Position numbers and translations under genes: made by a program. 57,065 nt of DNA. Origin: Bradyrhizobium elkanii WSM2783 (GTDB lineage: Bacteria; Pseudomonadota; Alphaproteobacteria; Rhizobiales; Xanthobacteraceae). A model generated the notes under the pieces. The model was given only the letters and a program-made list of their open reading frames with translations, ran no database searches and had not been told where the DNA came from. The stretch is taken from the NCBI RefSeq assembly GCF_000472865.1, contig NZ_AXAP01000053.1, forward strand, positions 1-57,065, in the 5' to 3' direction. Below are positions 1 through 9,516 of the stretch, piece after piece (positions within the stretch are counted from its first letter, which is position 1; each line of letters opens with the position of its first letter).

Positions 1-296
1 AGCGCGCGGTCACCCTTGGCAAGCCGCCGCAGGCAAACATCCTTGCCCGCAACCATGCGTTCGACGAGCGCCGCCCCCCTTTATCGAGACGACGATCCCC
101 GAACCGGCCCAATGTCCAGTCAATCCGTGGCGACATGGCGGCACCTCCGTCAAATCGAAGTGCCACAATAGAAATCACACAGATTCCCGATTCTGGAATC
201 CCTCACACCCGCCCCGAGTCAATCCGCCGCACCGCACCACATCTGTGCATGCCCTAGCGCTTTCGCGGGGACGACACCGAATTTGCGGAAGAAAGC
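1..296. other. Gene-free left edge
   Basis: I find no convincing gene, RNA or repeat here. The stretch lies downstream of the minus-strand DUF882 gene. No strong hairpin followed by a T-run is visible that would serve as its terminator. Confidence 0.5.
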
Positions 297-1919
297 TCAG
301 CGCAGCGCGGCGGTGCGGACGACGAAGGACGTCGTCGGTAGCGTTGCGGTGGCCGAGCCGGTGAAGCTGTCGCAGCTCAGGCCCAGCATCGGATCGTTCG
401 AGAAGGTCATGTTGACCGCGGCCTGCGGCTTGACGAAATGGGCGCGCATCAAGGTCATGTCGGTATCGCCGAGCACGGTGGTCTGCATGGCGTTGCTGGC
501 GCTCGGCGCCAGCATGACCACGCGCATCCAGAGATCGTTGCCCTTGGCCGCGGAGATGCGTGTCGAGGTCGAGATCACGCTGCCCTGACCCTGCGTGCCC
601 TTGGCGACCACGGTGTTGATCTCGCTCGCGACGGCCCCGGCATTGCGGGTCGGTCGGGCGCTGCGCGGGACTGGCGCAGAGGCGGCGACGATATTGCTGC
701 GGTCAACAGGCGCGTTGGCCGGGGCATAGGCGAGCGCCTTGTTGAAATTCTCCGATACGCTGGCAGTGGCCTGCGGATCGGCGGCGCCGACCGCCTCGCG
801 CGCCTTGAGCGCTGCGATCTGCGCGGCTGTCGCCTGTTTCGCTGCCGGTAGATCGTCGCCCCAGAAGCCGCGGGCATTGATGATGTCAGCAGGCGTCTCG
901 GGTTTCGGCTCGGACTTCTCGGCTGGCGCCGGCGCTGCCGGCTTCGCCTTTGCCGCCGGGACGATCTGGGCGTCGGCCGCGGCGAGCTGGATGGTCGAGG
1001 CGAATTGCGGTTTTGCGCGCGGCATCGGTACGGGGTCGGCCGGCTTCGAATCGGCAGATTTGGCGGAAGCCAGGACGGGCGCGGGCTTCTCGGCGGCCGC
1101 CGGCGCCGCGCCCTCGTCGTCCTCGTCGCTGCCGGCAGCCGATTTGCCCGTGAACAGCGCGGTCAGGAAGCCGCCGATCTTGTTGCCGCCGGACGAGGAG
1201 CCATCGCCGTTGCCGCGCCGCTCGATGTCGGCGCGGGCAAGCTCATACCCCTTCAACGGGGTGCCGTCGGATGGGACGTGGACGGTGCGGCCGTCCGGGA
1301 ACACCCTTGCCAATTGGTCGTGCGTCATGCGCGGCCAATGGCGAATCGACCCGGTGTCGAGGTGAACAAAAGGCGAGCCGGAGGTCGGATAGAAACCGAC
1401 ACCGCCACGCTGTAGGCGCAGGCCGGCATAGCGGATCTGCTCGAGCGGCACGCCGGGAATGTAGAAATCCATCGCATGCCCCAGCATGTGCTGGCTGAAG
1501 CGCGCCACCCCGGAGGAGCGGCGGCGGAGCATGGCGTTAGTAGCGGGAGAGCGGTAGGAGGAGATGATGTTGATCGGCTGCTTGCCGTCGACATCGCGAT
1601 AGACTTCCCAGAGGATGTCGAAGAGCCGACGATCCATCGTGGTCTCATCCTGGGTGCGCCAGTCGCGCAGGTAATGATTGAGCTTCTTCAACGCGTCTTC
1701 GTCGTAGCGGCCGTCGCGCTTGAAGGTGATGGTGAGGTCTTCGTTCGAATGGGTGTGGTGGAAGGAGAGGGTGCGAGTCTCGTTCAGGGCGGCGGCGTCG
1801 TGAACCGATCCGGCGCCTGCGAGCAGCAATAGCGACGTCAGCCCGACCTGACATCCGGCTTTCGGGAAAGACAGCAGTTTATAGTGGCGTGTGCGGACAG
1901 CCAGCACCGATGAGCCCAC
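297..1919 (-). CDS. DUF882/YcbK-type M15 peptidase
   Basis: This 540-residue protein is probably a periplasmic peptidoglycan-modifying metallopeptidase of the DUF882 (YcbK) branch of family M15. A hydrophobic segment at about residues 24-45 acts as signal or anchor. The core, about residues 50-200, keeps the zinc pattern SQHMLGHAMD (H144, D151) and a later H186 in FVHLDTG. Residues after about 230 are a long Ala/Pro/Lys-rich low-complexity tail, which makes the protein much longer than E. coli YcbK (about 180 residues). The start is a GTG; another GTG at 1907 is possible. The upstream gene is an L,D-transpeptidase on the same strand, the same pairing as ycbB-ycbK in E. coli. Domain assignment is firm; the substrate is inferred. 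Confidence 0.88.
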   Translation of the reverse strand: MGSSVLAVRTRHYKLLSFPKAGCQVGLTSLLLLAGAGSVHDAAALNETRTLSFHHTHSNEDLTITFKRDGRYDEDALKKLNHYLRDWRTQDETTMDRRLFDILWEVYRDVDGKQPINIISSYRSPATNAMLRRRSSGVARFSQHMLGHAMDFYIPGVPLEQIRYAGLRLQRGGVGFYPTSGSPFVHLDTGSIRHWPRMTHDQLARVFPDGRTVHVPSDGTPLKGYELARADIERRGNGDGSSSGGNKIGGFLTALFTGKSAAGSDEDDEGAAPAAAEKPAPVLASAKSADSKPADPVPMPRAKPQFASTIQLAAADAQIVPAAKAKPAAPAPAEKSEPKPETPADIINARGFWGDDLPAAKQATAAQIAALKAREAVGAADPQATASVSENFNKALAYAPANAPVDRSNIVAASAPVPRSARPTRNAGAVASEINTVVAKGTQGQGSVISTSTRISAAKGNDLWMRVVMLAPSASNAMQTTVLGDTDMTLMRAHFVKPQAAVNMTFSNDPMLGLSCDSFTGSATATLPTTSFVVRTAALR

Positions 1920-2100
1920 CCAATCGTCGAGCGTTCGACCTTATCTTTCGCAGACCCCGGCGAAAGGCGGTGAACGCATTCTTAAAGCGGGACGGTTAAC
2001 CGAGATTTACCATCCCGTTTCCCAAGTTGAACTCAACCTAAACTGTTGACTGTGGCGAAAAAGAGCCGCCAGCGGTACCAGATGAATAATGGTTAATGTA

Positions 2101-2129
2101 AACGATCCCGCCGCATGGGCGGGATCGTT
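2101..2129 (-). terminator. Hairpin after L,D-transpeptidase gene
   Basis: A perfect 12-bp inverted repeat (2101-2112 with 2118-2129, 5-nt loop) lies 41 nt beyond the transpeptidase stop. On the minus strand it is followed by a short T-containing stretch, so it is a plausible intrinsic terminator. The U-tract is weak. Confidence 0.6.
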
Positions 2130-2169
2130 GATTTTGCTCACGAATCTGGCGCGCTCAGGGAGCGGTAAA

Positions 2170-4434
2170 TTAACGGGTGAACACCCCGCGCGGTTGTCCG
2201 CGTCCAATCGGAGCTGGCGGCACCGGCTGGCCGCCGCCGAACAGCCGTTCAAAGAAGTTCAGGCCGGAATTGGTGTTCTCGCTGGCGATGCTGACGCCGG
2301 GCGGCAGGCTGTTGCGGCTCGGGCGCGAATAGTTCGGCTGCGCATGCGCCACCACTGATTCGAGGTCCTTACCGCGGTTGTTCTTGAGCAGCGCCAGCAT
2401 GGCGCCGTCGCGGCCATAGACGTCTTTGCGGAATTGCAGCTTGCCGGCGTCGTCCACGAACGCGGTCTGGTAGGTGATGTTGACCGGGATCGGGGTCGGG
2501 AATTTCAGGTCGATCTCGCTCGAGCCATACATGCTGCGGATGCGCTCGGGCGTCCAACGCTCGTCCGTCATCGTGATGTTGAGCAGCACGGAAGCGTACT
2601 GGTCCGGGTTCTGCACGCGCATGCAGCCATGGCTGAAGGCGCGCTCTTCCCTGCCGAACAGGTTCTTGTCCGGCGTGTCGTGCTGATAGACCAGGAACTT
2701 GTTCGGGAAGTTGAAGCGGATGCGTCCGAGCGCATTCGCTTCACCCGGCGGCTGCGAGATGTGAATCGAGCCGTCGCGGCCGTATTCGAGCCGCAGGCCC
2801 ATCCGCTGCAGCACGGTCGGATCCTGCTGCAGGGCCGGCAGGTACTCGTTGTAGATGATCGACGGCGGCACGTTCCAGGTCGGGTTCACCGTGATGTACT
2901 TCATCGTCTCGGTCAGAAGCGGGGTGGCGTGCTGCCCCGGCTTGCCGGTCACGACGCGCGTGGTCCAGACGGGTGCACCGTTTTGCATCACCCGCAGTGT
3001 GTAGTCGGGGATGTTGAGGATGACATAGGCGTTGCCGAGGGACGCCGCGCCAAGCTGTCGCGGCAGCCAGCGCCAGCGCTCCATGTTGACGATGACGGTG
3101 TCGATCTGTCGGTCGCGCTTCGGGCTGTTGATCGCCTTCACGGTACGGTCGTCGAGCACGCCGGTGGGCTTCAGCTCGACGCTGCGCTGGAATTTGCGCA
3201 CGGCTTCGGCGACCTTGGCGTCGTAACGCGTATCGTCCGGATTCTCGGCAACGCCGAGCTTGGCGCGGAGCTGCGGCACGCGCGGATCTTCCGGCGCCTC
3301 GCCCGGCTGCTTCTTGGTGGCGGCCTTGTAGGCCAGCACCGGTCCCTCCGGGATCTCGATCATCGGGCCGTCGCCGAGGCCGCGCAGCTCGGCGAGCTTG
3401 GCCTTGAGCTCACGGTAGAGCTTGTGCGGCGGGTTGTAGCTGTCGAGCGCGGCGGAGGCGTCCTTGGCGCCGGTCACGTTGGCGAGGACTTCCGACGGAT
3501 CGATCGGGTGCTCGGGATAGAGGATGTCGGCCGAGACCTGCGACCAATGCATCCGGCCGCTCTGGGCCTGGCGCGCGTAGTCGAGCATGCTGGCGACGAG
3601 CTTCAGCTCGGCATCCGCCAGCGCGTCGGGCGAGGAGAAGGCCAAGGCAAACTCCGGCACCGGATAGTCTTCCGGGTTGAGGCCGTCGGAGGCGGCGTCC
3701 TTGAGCCGCGCGATCACGCCCTTGCCGGTAGCGGTCAGCTTGCCGCCTTGCGTAAATACCGGCGCATAGTCGCGCGCCGAGTAGAACTTCTCGACCGCGG
3801 CGCGCTCGTTCTTGCGGTCAAAGGTGCGCAGCGTCTTGCTGGCCAGCGTCTCGCGAAGCTTGTCGGCAACCGGCTGGTCTTCCGCCGGCACGTTGCTCGC
3901 AGCCTTGACCGGCTCCTTGGCGGGCTCGGCAGCAGGCGCGTTGGCGGTCGCCGGGGCAGGCGCAGTGACGGTTGCAGGAGCGGCGGTCGCAGCGGCGGGC
4001 GCGGCTGAAGGGGTCACCGTGGCGGTGTCGTTCTTGACCGGCTCCTTCGGTGTGTCCTTGGGCGCGTCCTTTGCCACATCGCTCGGCTTCGGCTCGGCGG
4101 CGGGCGCGGTGACGACATCGGCCGGCTTGGATTCCAGCTTGGGCTCTGCAGTCTTGGTGGCGGCGTCGGGTTCGCTCGACGTGATGGCGTCCTTGGTCGC
4201 ATCCGGCACCGAAGCGGTGGTGTCCAGCTTGATATCGGCTGCGGTCGGCGGCGGAACGTTGGCAGGCTCGGGACGCGGGATTGCGGCGTCGATCGCGAGT
4301 TCTGCGGCACTCGCGCGCGGCGTGTCCGACTGGGCCAGCGCCGAGGTCGCGGAGACCGTCAGGAACGTCGCGGCGACGGCCATCAGCACGCGGTCGAATC
4401 CGGTTCGGCCTTTCGAACAGTCTCGCATCGTCAC
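2170..4434 (-). CDS. L,D-transpeptidase, YcbB/LdtD type
   Basis: This 754-residue protein is a periplasmic YkuD-fold enzyme that makes 3-3 peptidoglycan cross-links or attaches proteins to the wall. A signal peptide ends near residue 34 (SALAQ). Next come about 150 residues of Ala/Pro/Lys/Thr-rich linker, a scaffold region, a PG_binding_1 domain near residues 385-445 (KFQRSVELKPTGVLDD), and the YkuD domain. The catalytic motif SHGCMR places the nucleophile at about Cys604, with the upstream His in YQHDTPDKN. The tail after about residue 690 is Gly/Pro-rich. Length and domain order fit the LdtD/YcbB group, apart from the unusually long linker. It may be cotranscribed with the downstream DUF882 gene, although a hairpin lies between them. 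Confidence 0.93.
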   Translation of the reverse strand: MTMRDCSKGRTGFDRVLMAVAATFLTVSATSALAQSDTPRASAAELAIDAAIPRPEPANVPPPTAADIKLDTTASVPDATKDAITSSEPDAATKTAEPKLESKPADVVTAPAAEPKPSDVAKDAPKDTPKEPVKNDTATVTPSAAPAAATAAPATVTAPAPATANAPAAEPAKEPVKAASNVPAEDQPVADKLRETLASKTLRTFDRKNERAAVEKFYSARDYAPVFTQGGKLTATGKGVIARLKDAASDGLNPEDYPVPEFALAFSSPDALADAELKLVASMLDYARQAQSGRMHWSQVSADILYPEHPIDPSEVLANVTGAKDASAALDSYNPPHKLYRELKAKLAELRGLGDGPMIEIPEGPVLAYKAATKKQPGEAPEDPRVPQLRAKLGVAENPDDTRYDAKVAEAVRKFQRSVELKPTGVLDDRTVKAINSPKRDRQIDTVIVNMERWRWLPRQLGAASLGNAYVILNIPDYTLRVMQNGAPVWTTRVVTGKPGQHATPLLTETMKYITVNPTWNVPPSIIYNEYLPALQQDPTVLQRMGLRLEYGRDGSIHISQPPGEANALGRIRFNFPNKFLVYQHDTPDKNLFGREERAFSHGCMRVQNPDQYASVLLNITMTDERWTPERIRSMYGSSEIDLKFPTPIPVNITYQTAFVDDAGKLQFRKDVYGRDGAMLALLKNNRGKDLESVVAHAQPNYSRPSRNSLPPGVSIASENTNSGLNFFERLFGGGQPVPPAPIGRGQPRGVFTR

Positions 4435-4844
4435 TCCCCCTGGGGCGAACTGCCCGGCATTGGAACAGTTCTCAAATCATGGTCCTGGAGCCTGATGACG
4501 CTTCGTTAGAGCCGTCATCACGCTCGATTCGTTCGAGCATGATCTTCCCGGATCATGCTCTGAGATTGCGCGGAAGCGCCGGCCTCACTCGATCAAAACT
4601 CCTTCACGCCTGCACGCAACAAATCAACGCAGACGATACAGACGCCCCCTTCATGCAGCCAGCGCCATGCGGGGCAACTCACGACAAACTGACCTTGATC
4701 AACCACTTGCACTCGGTCTTGCGCGATTTTTGCCACGCGGCACCCCGTTTGTCTGTCACCCCCAAGCCACGGTTCAATAGGTTCCGAACTGAGCATGCGA
4801 AGCCACGACCGAATGCCCGCTCCGGGGCATAAACGCCGACCGGC
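4435..4844. repeat. Intergenic palindromes upstream of transpeptidase
   Basis: This 410-nt gap contains three nested inverted repeats: GATGAC/GTCATC arms at 4494-4519, GCTCGA/TCGAGC arms at 4522-4538, and a perfect 10-bp hairpin GAGCATGATC/GATCATGCTC at 4535-4560. The last resembles a short palindrome common between Bradyrhizobium genes (recollection). The gap must also hold the promoter of the minus-strand transpeptidase gene. I cannot place a clear -35/-10. Confidence 0.55.
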
Positions 4845-6341
<1,497 letters not shown>

Positions 6342-6400
6342 GGTTTTCCCCGCACGTTACGCTTATCTGTCTCGAATCGGGGCACTCTCGCCGAAGCCGA

Positions 6401-6415
6401 TTAACGCCCTCTTAA
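6401..6415. promoter_or_regulatory. CtrA-type site TTAA-N7-TTAA
   Basis: A perfect TTAA-CGCCCTC-TTAA lies midway between two divergent starts, 60 nt before the sigma-54 activator and 63 nt before pepF. It matches the full CtrA recognition pattern of Alphaproteobacteria. With about 63% GC, I estimate under 0.1 such matches by chance in this window. Binding is inferred. Confidence 0.5.
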
Positions 6416-6477
6416 ACGTTGCCCACCCCCGCACATTTCGCCGCCGCATCTCCGATTGAACACAGGTTACCGCCAAG

Positions 6478-8355
6478 ATGACCTCGCGCTCCTCCGCTCT
6501 CCGCAAACCCGCCCAACGCAAGCCGGCCAAGGCCAAATCCGCTGCCAACAAGTCCGCCGCGAAGAAGGTCGTGGGCAAAAGCGGCAAATTGCCGGAATGG
6601 AATCTCGGGGACCTCTATTCCGGGATCGACGCGCCGGAAGTCGCGCGCGACCTGGCGAAGATGGATGCAGATTGCGTCGCGTTTGAGACCGACTACAAGG
6701 GCAAGCTTGCGGAACATACGGCCCGGGAAGATGGCGGAAAGTGGCTCGCCGAAGCCGTGCGACGCTATGAAGCGATCGACGACCTCGCCGGCCGGCTCGG
6801 CTCCTTTGCCGGCCTCGTGCATGCCGGCGACAGCGTCGATCCCGCGATCACGAAATTTTACGGCGATGTTTCAGAGCGCCTGACGGCGGCCTCGACGCAC
6901 CTCCTGTTCTTCGCGCTCGAGCTCAACCGCATTGACGATGATGTGATCGAGCGCGCGATGCAGGCGGATGCGCTCGCATATTACCGGCCCTGGATCGAGG
7001 ATCTGCGCAAGGAGAAGCCGTATCAACTCGAGGATCGCATCGAGCAGCTTTTCCACGAGAAGTCGCAGAGCGGCTATTCCGCCTGGAACCGGCTGTTCGA
7101 CCAGACCATCGCCGGCCTGCGCTTCAAGGTCGGCGCCAAGGAACTCGCGATCGAGCCGACGCTCAACTTCCTGCAGGACCGCGATGGCGCAAAGCGCAAG
7201 GCGGCGGCGGAGGCGCTGGCGAAAACCTTCAAGGCCAATGAGCGTACGTTCGCGCTGGTCACCAACACGCTCGCCAAGGACAAGGAGATTTCCGACCGCT
7301 GGCGTGGCTTCCAGGATGTCGCGGATTCCCGCCATCTCAACAACCGCGTCGAGCGCGAGGTGGTGGACGCGTTAGTCGCGTCCGTGCGCGCCGCCTATCC
7401 GAAGCTGTCGCACCGCTACTACCGGCTGAAGGCGGGCTGGTTCAAAAAGAAGAAGCTGCCGCATTGGGACCGCAACGGGCCCTTGCCCTTTGCCGCGACC
7501 GGCACGATTGCCTGGCCCGAGGCGCGGAGCATGGTGCTATCAGCCTATCGCGGCTTTTCCACCGATATGGCCGCGATCGCCGAGCGCTTCTTCACCGACC
7601 GCTGGATCGATGCGCCGGTCAGGCCGGGCAAGGCCCCAGGCGCCTTCTCGCATCCGACCACGCCGTCGGCCCACCCTTACGTGCTGATGAACTACCAGGG
7701 CAAGCCGCGCGATGTCATGACGCTGGCGCATGAGCTCGGCCATGGCGTGCACCAGGTGCTGGCGGCAAAGAACGGTCCCCTGATGGCGCCGACACCGCTG
7801 ACGCTTGCGGAGACCGCAAGCGTGTTCGGGGAGATGCTGACCTTCAAGCGCCTGTTGTCCGAGACCAAGAGCGCCAAGCAGCGCCAGGCGCTGCTCGCCG
7901 GCAAGGTCGAGGACATGATCAACACCGTGGTGCGGCAGATCGCGTTCTATTCGTTCGAGCGCGCGGTGCACACCGAGCGCAAGAACGGCGAATTGACCGC
8001 CGAGCGGATCGGCCAGATCTGGCTTTCCGTGCAGACCGAGAGCTTAGGGCCGGCGATCGAGATCAAGCCGGGCTACGAGAATTTCTGGATGTACATTCCG
8101 CATTTCATCCATTCGCCCTTCTACGTTTACGCCTATGCGTTCGGCGATTGCCTGGTGAACTCGCTCTACGCGGTCTACGAGCACGCCTCCGAGGGCTTTG
8201 CGGAACGCTATCTCGACATGCTCGCAGCCGGCGGAACCAAGCACTATTCGGAACTGCTCAAGCCGTTCGGCCTGGATGCCAAGGACCCGAAATTCTGGGA
8301 CGGCGGGCTGTCGGTGATTTCAGGCATGATCGACGAGCTTGAGGCGATGGGCTGA
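6478..8355 (+). CDS. pepF: M3 family oligoendopeptidase F
   Basis: This 625-residue cytoplasmic zinc endopeptidase degrades short oligopeptides. The M3 zinc motif HELGH lies at residues 418-422 (LAHELGHGVHQ), followed about 25 residues later by the third-ligand helix ETASVFGEMLTF. The length matches the M3B PepF family. The N-terminus is Lys/Ala-rich, which often marks a disordered leader in this group. The start ATG follows a weak GCCAAG site. It is divergent from the NtrC-type gene and shares its regulatory region. Confidence 0.94.
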   Translation: MTSRSSALRKPAQRKPAKAKSAANKSAAKKVVGKSGKLPEWNLGDLYSGIDAPEVARDLAKMDADCVAFETDYKGKLAEHTAREDGGKWLAEAVRRYEAIDDLAGRLGSFAGLVHAGDSVDPAITKFYGDVSERLTAASTHLLFFALELNRIDDDVIERAMQADALAYYRPWIEDLRKEKPYQLEDRIEQLFHEKSQSGYSAWNRLFDQTIAGLRFKVGAKELAIEPTLNFLQDRDGAKRKAAAEALAKTFKANERTFALVTNTLAKDKEISDRWRGFQDVADSRHLNNRVEREVVDALVASVRAAYPKLSHRYYRLKAGWFKKKKLPHWDRNGPLPFAATGTIAWPEARSMVLSAYRGFSTDMAAIAERFFTDRWIDAPVRPGKAPGAFSHPTTPSAHPYVLMNYQGKPRDVMTLAHELGHGVHQVLAAKNGPLMAPTPLTLAETASVFGEMLTFKRLLSETKSAKQRQALLAGKVEDMINTVVRQIAFYSFERAVHTERKNGELTAERIGQIWLSVQTESLGPAIEIKPGYENFWMYIPHFIHSPFYVYAYAFGDCLVNSLYAVYEHASEGFAERYLDMLAAGGTKHYSELLKPFGLDAKDPKFWDGGLSVISGMIDELEAMG

Positions 8356-8401
8356 GGGACGGTAGACTGTAAAACACTTGTTGAACGACGCCTGAGGGCG
8401 C

Positions 8402-8419
8402 GTTATACTGATGTATAAC
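8402..8419. promoter_or_regulatory. Palindromic operator of the toxin-antitoxin module
   Basis: GTTATAC-TGAT-GTATAAC is a perfect 7-bp inverted repeat, extended by GCGC on both outer sides with a one-base offset. It lies about 90 nt before the antitoxin start and contains TATAAC/TATACT, which would also serve as a -10. This suits autorepression by the AbrB-type antitoxin alone or with its toxin. The role is inferred. Confidence 0.5.
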
Positions 8420-8507
8420 GTGCGCTGAGATGTACGAATTATGATGCTTTTTGAAGCTCTTACAGGGCAACTGCGCGATTGTGCGCAACTTAAAAGGCAA
8501 AATCCTG

Positions 8508-8732
8508 ATGAAAATCGAGATCAAAAAGATCGGGAATTCCGATGGCCTGCTGCTCCCCCGCGAGCTGATGCAGCGGCTCGACCTCAAGCGCGGTCAGCAA
8601 CTGCATGTCACCGAACTTCCGGGAGGCGGTTTTCAGGCGCTTCCCTACGATCCGGATTTTGAACGGACGATGGAAGTTGCAGACGAGATCATGGACAAAT
8701 ATCGCGATACGCTGGCGGCGCTTGCAAAGTAG
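8508..8732 (+). CDS. AbrB/MazE-type antitoxin
   Basis: This 74-residue protein has the SpoVT/AbrB swapped-hairpin fold at its N-terminus (KKIGNSDGLLLPRELMQRL, then LKRGQQLHV). It should dimerise, bind the palindrome upstream and neutralise the Doc toxin with its C-terminal helix. I chose the ATG at 8508 because the family begins MKIEIKKIGNS; an upstream ATG at 8451 would add a non-homologous leader. The gene ends 12 nt before the toxin start, as expected for a module in which the antitoxin comes first. Confidence 0.9.
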   Translation: MKIEIKKIGNSDGLLLPRELMQRLDLKRGQQLHVTELPGGGFQALPYDPDFERTMEVADEIMDKYRDTLAALAK

Positions 8733-8744
8733 TGGAAATTCCGA

Positions 8745-9140
8745 ATGAGCGAGCCGAAAGAGCCGCTTTGGATCACCTATGAGCAGGCCATCGCCATCCA
8801 TGCCCGCCAGCTCCGCCGCTTCGGCGGAGCTCCCGGCTTGCGCGATGAGGGCATGCTGCGATCGGCGCTGGAGCGGCCGGTTAACAAATGGCGCTACGAA
8901 CAGGCCTCGCTGACCGAGCTCGCGGCGGCCTATGCGTTTGGCCTCGCCAAGAACCACGCCTTTGTCGATGGGAACAAGCGGATCGCCTTCATGGCGATGA
9001 TGACGTTTCTGATCAAGAATGGCGTCAACTTCAGTCCTGATCCGGCGCACGCAACATCGATCATCCTCTCACTCGCGGCCGGCGAGGTCAGCGAGGAAAG
9101 CCTTACCCGCTGGATCCGGGATAATTGGCCTTCCGAATGA
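8745..9140 (+). CDS. doc: Doc-type Fic-fold toxin
   Basis: This 131-residue protein belongs to the death-on-curing branch of the Fic family, whose founding member phosphorylates EF-Tu and stops translation. The motif HAFVDGNKR fits the Doc signature HxFx(D/N)(A/G)NKR, with catalytic His and the anion-hole Asn-Lys-Arg intact. The length is typical. It sits 12 nt behind the AbrB-type antitoxin gene. No frameshift or truncation is visible, so the toxin should be active. The AbrB-Doc pairing differs from the Phd-Doc pair of phage P1 but is widespread in bacteria. Confidence 0.92.
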   Translation: MSEPKEPLWITYEQAIAIHARQLRRFGGAPGLRDEGMLRSALERPVNKWRYEQASLTELAAAYAFGLAKNHAFVDGNKRIAFMAMMTFLIKNGVNFSPDPAHATSIILSLAAGEVSEESLTRWIRDNWPSE

Positions 9141-9226
9141 GGCGATAGGCGAGGCGGCGTTGCCCTGTCCGCGGCTTTGCGCTATGGCACGCTTGAAAAT
9201 CAGACGTTTGATGACTGGGGACAAGG

Positions 9227-9379
9227 ATGGCGAACCATAGCGAAGTGGCTTACACCACTGCCGACGGCAACGACTACATCGAGCATGAGCGGACCTACGA
9301 AGGCTTCATCGCGCTGGTCAAATACGGTACCGCGACGGTCGCCCTCATTCTCATCCTGATGGCCTTCTTCCTGCTCTGA
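9227..9379 (+). CDS. aa3-type cytochrome c oxidase subunit IV
   Basis: This 50-residue protein is easily missed because of its size. It has an acidic N-terminus ending in YEGFIALVKYGT and one membrane helix (about 34-50, TVALILILMAFFLL). This is the pattern of the small bacterial aa3-type cytochrome oxidase subunit IV. An AAGGATG-like site precedes the ATG. It lies about 140 nt upstream of pntAA, away from the main cox genes; I recall the same position in other Bradyrhizobium chromosomes. Confidence 0.82.
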   Translation: MANHSEVAYTTADGNDYIEHERTYEGFIALVKYGTATVALILILMAFFLL

Positions 9380-9516
9380 CCTCTCGCCGGCTGCGCCGCC
9401 AATGCCGGCGGTGCTCAAAAAAATTGCATTCAAACCGGTCCCAAAACCGGTATCCAACGTTGCGGGAGTAACGCTAAGTTTGCTTGCGTGCGCTGTCCCG
9501 CGCCGCCGGAGGCCTT

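Noticed and set aside
2434..4008. 524-residue plus-strand frame opposite the transpeptidase
   Set aside because: A His/Arg/Val-rich shadow frame with no domain; the opposite strand has YkuD and PG-binding motifs.
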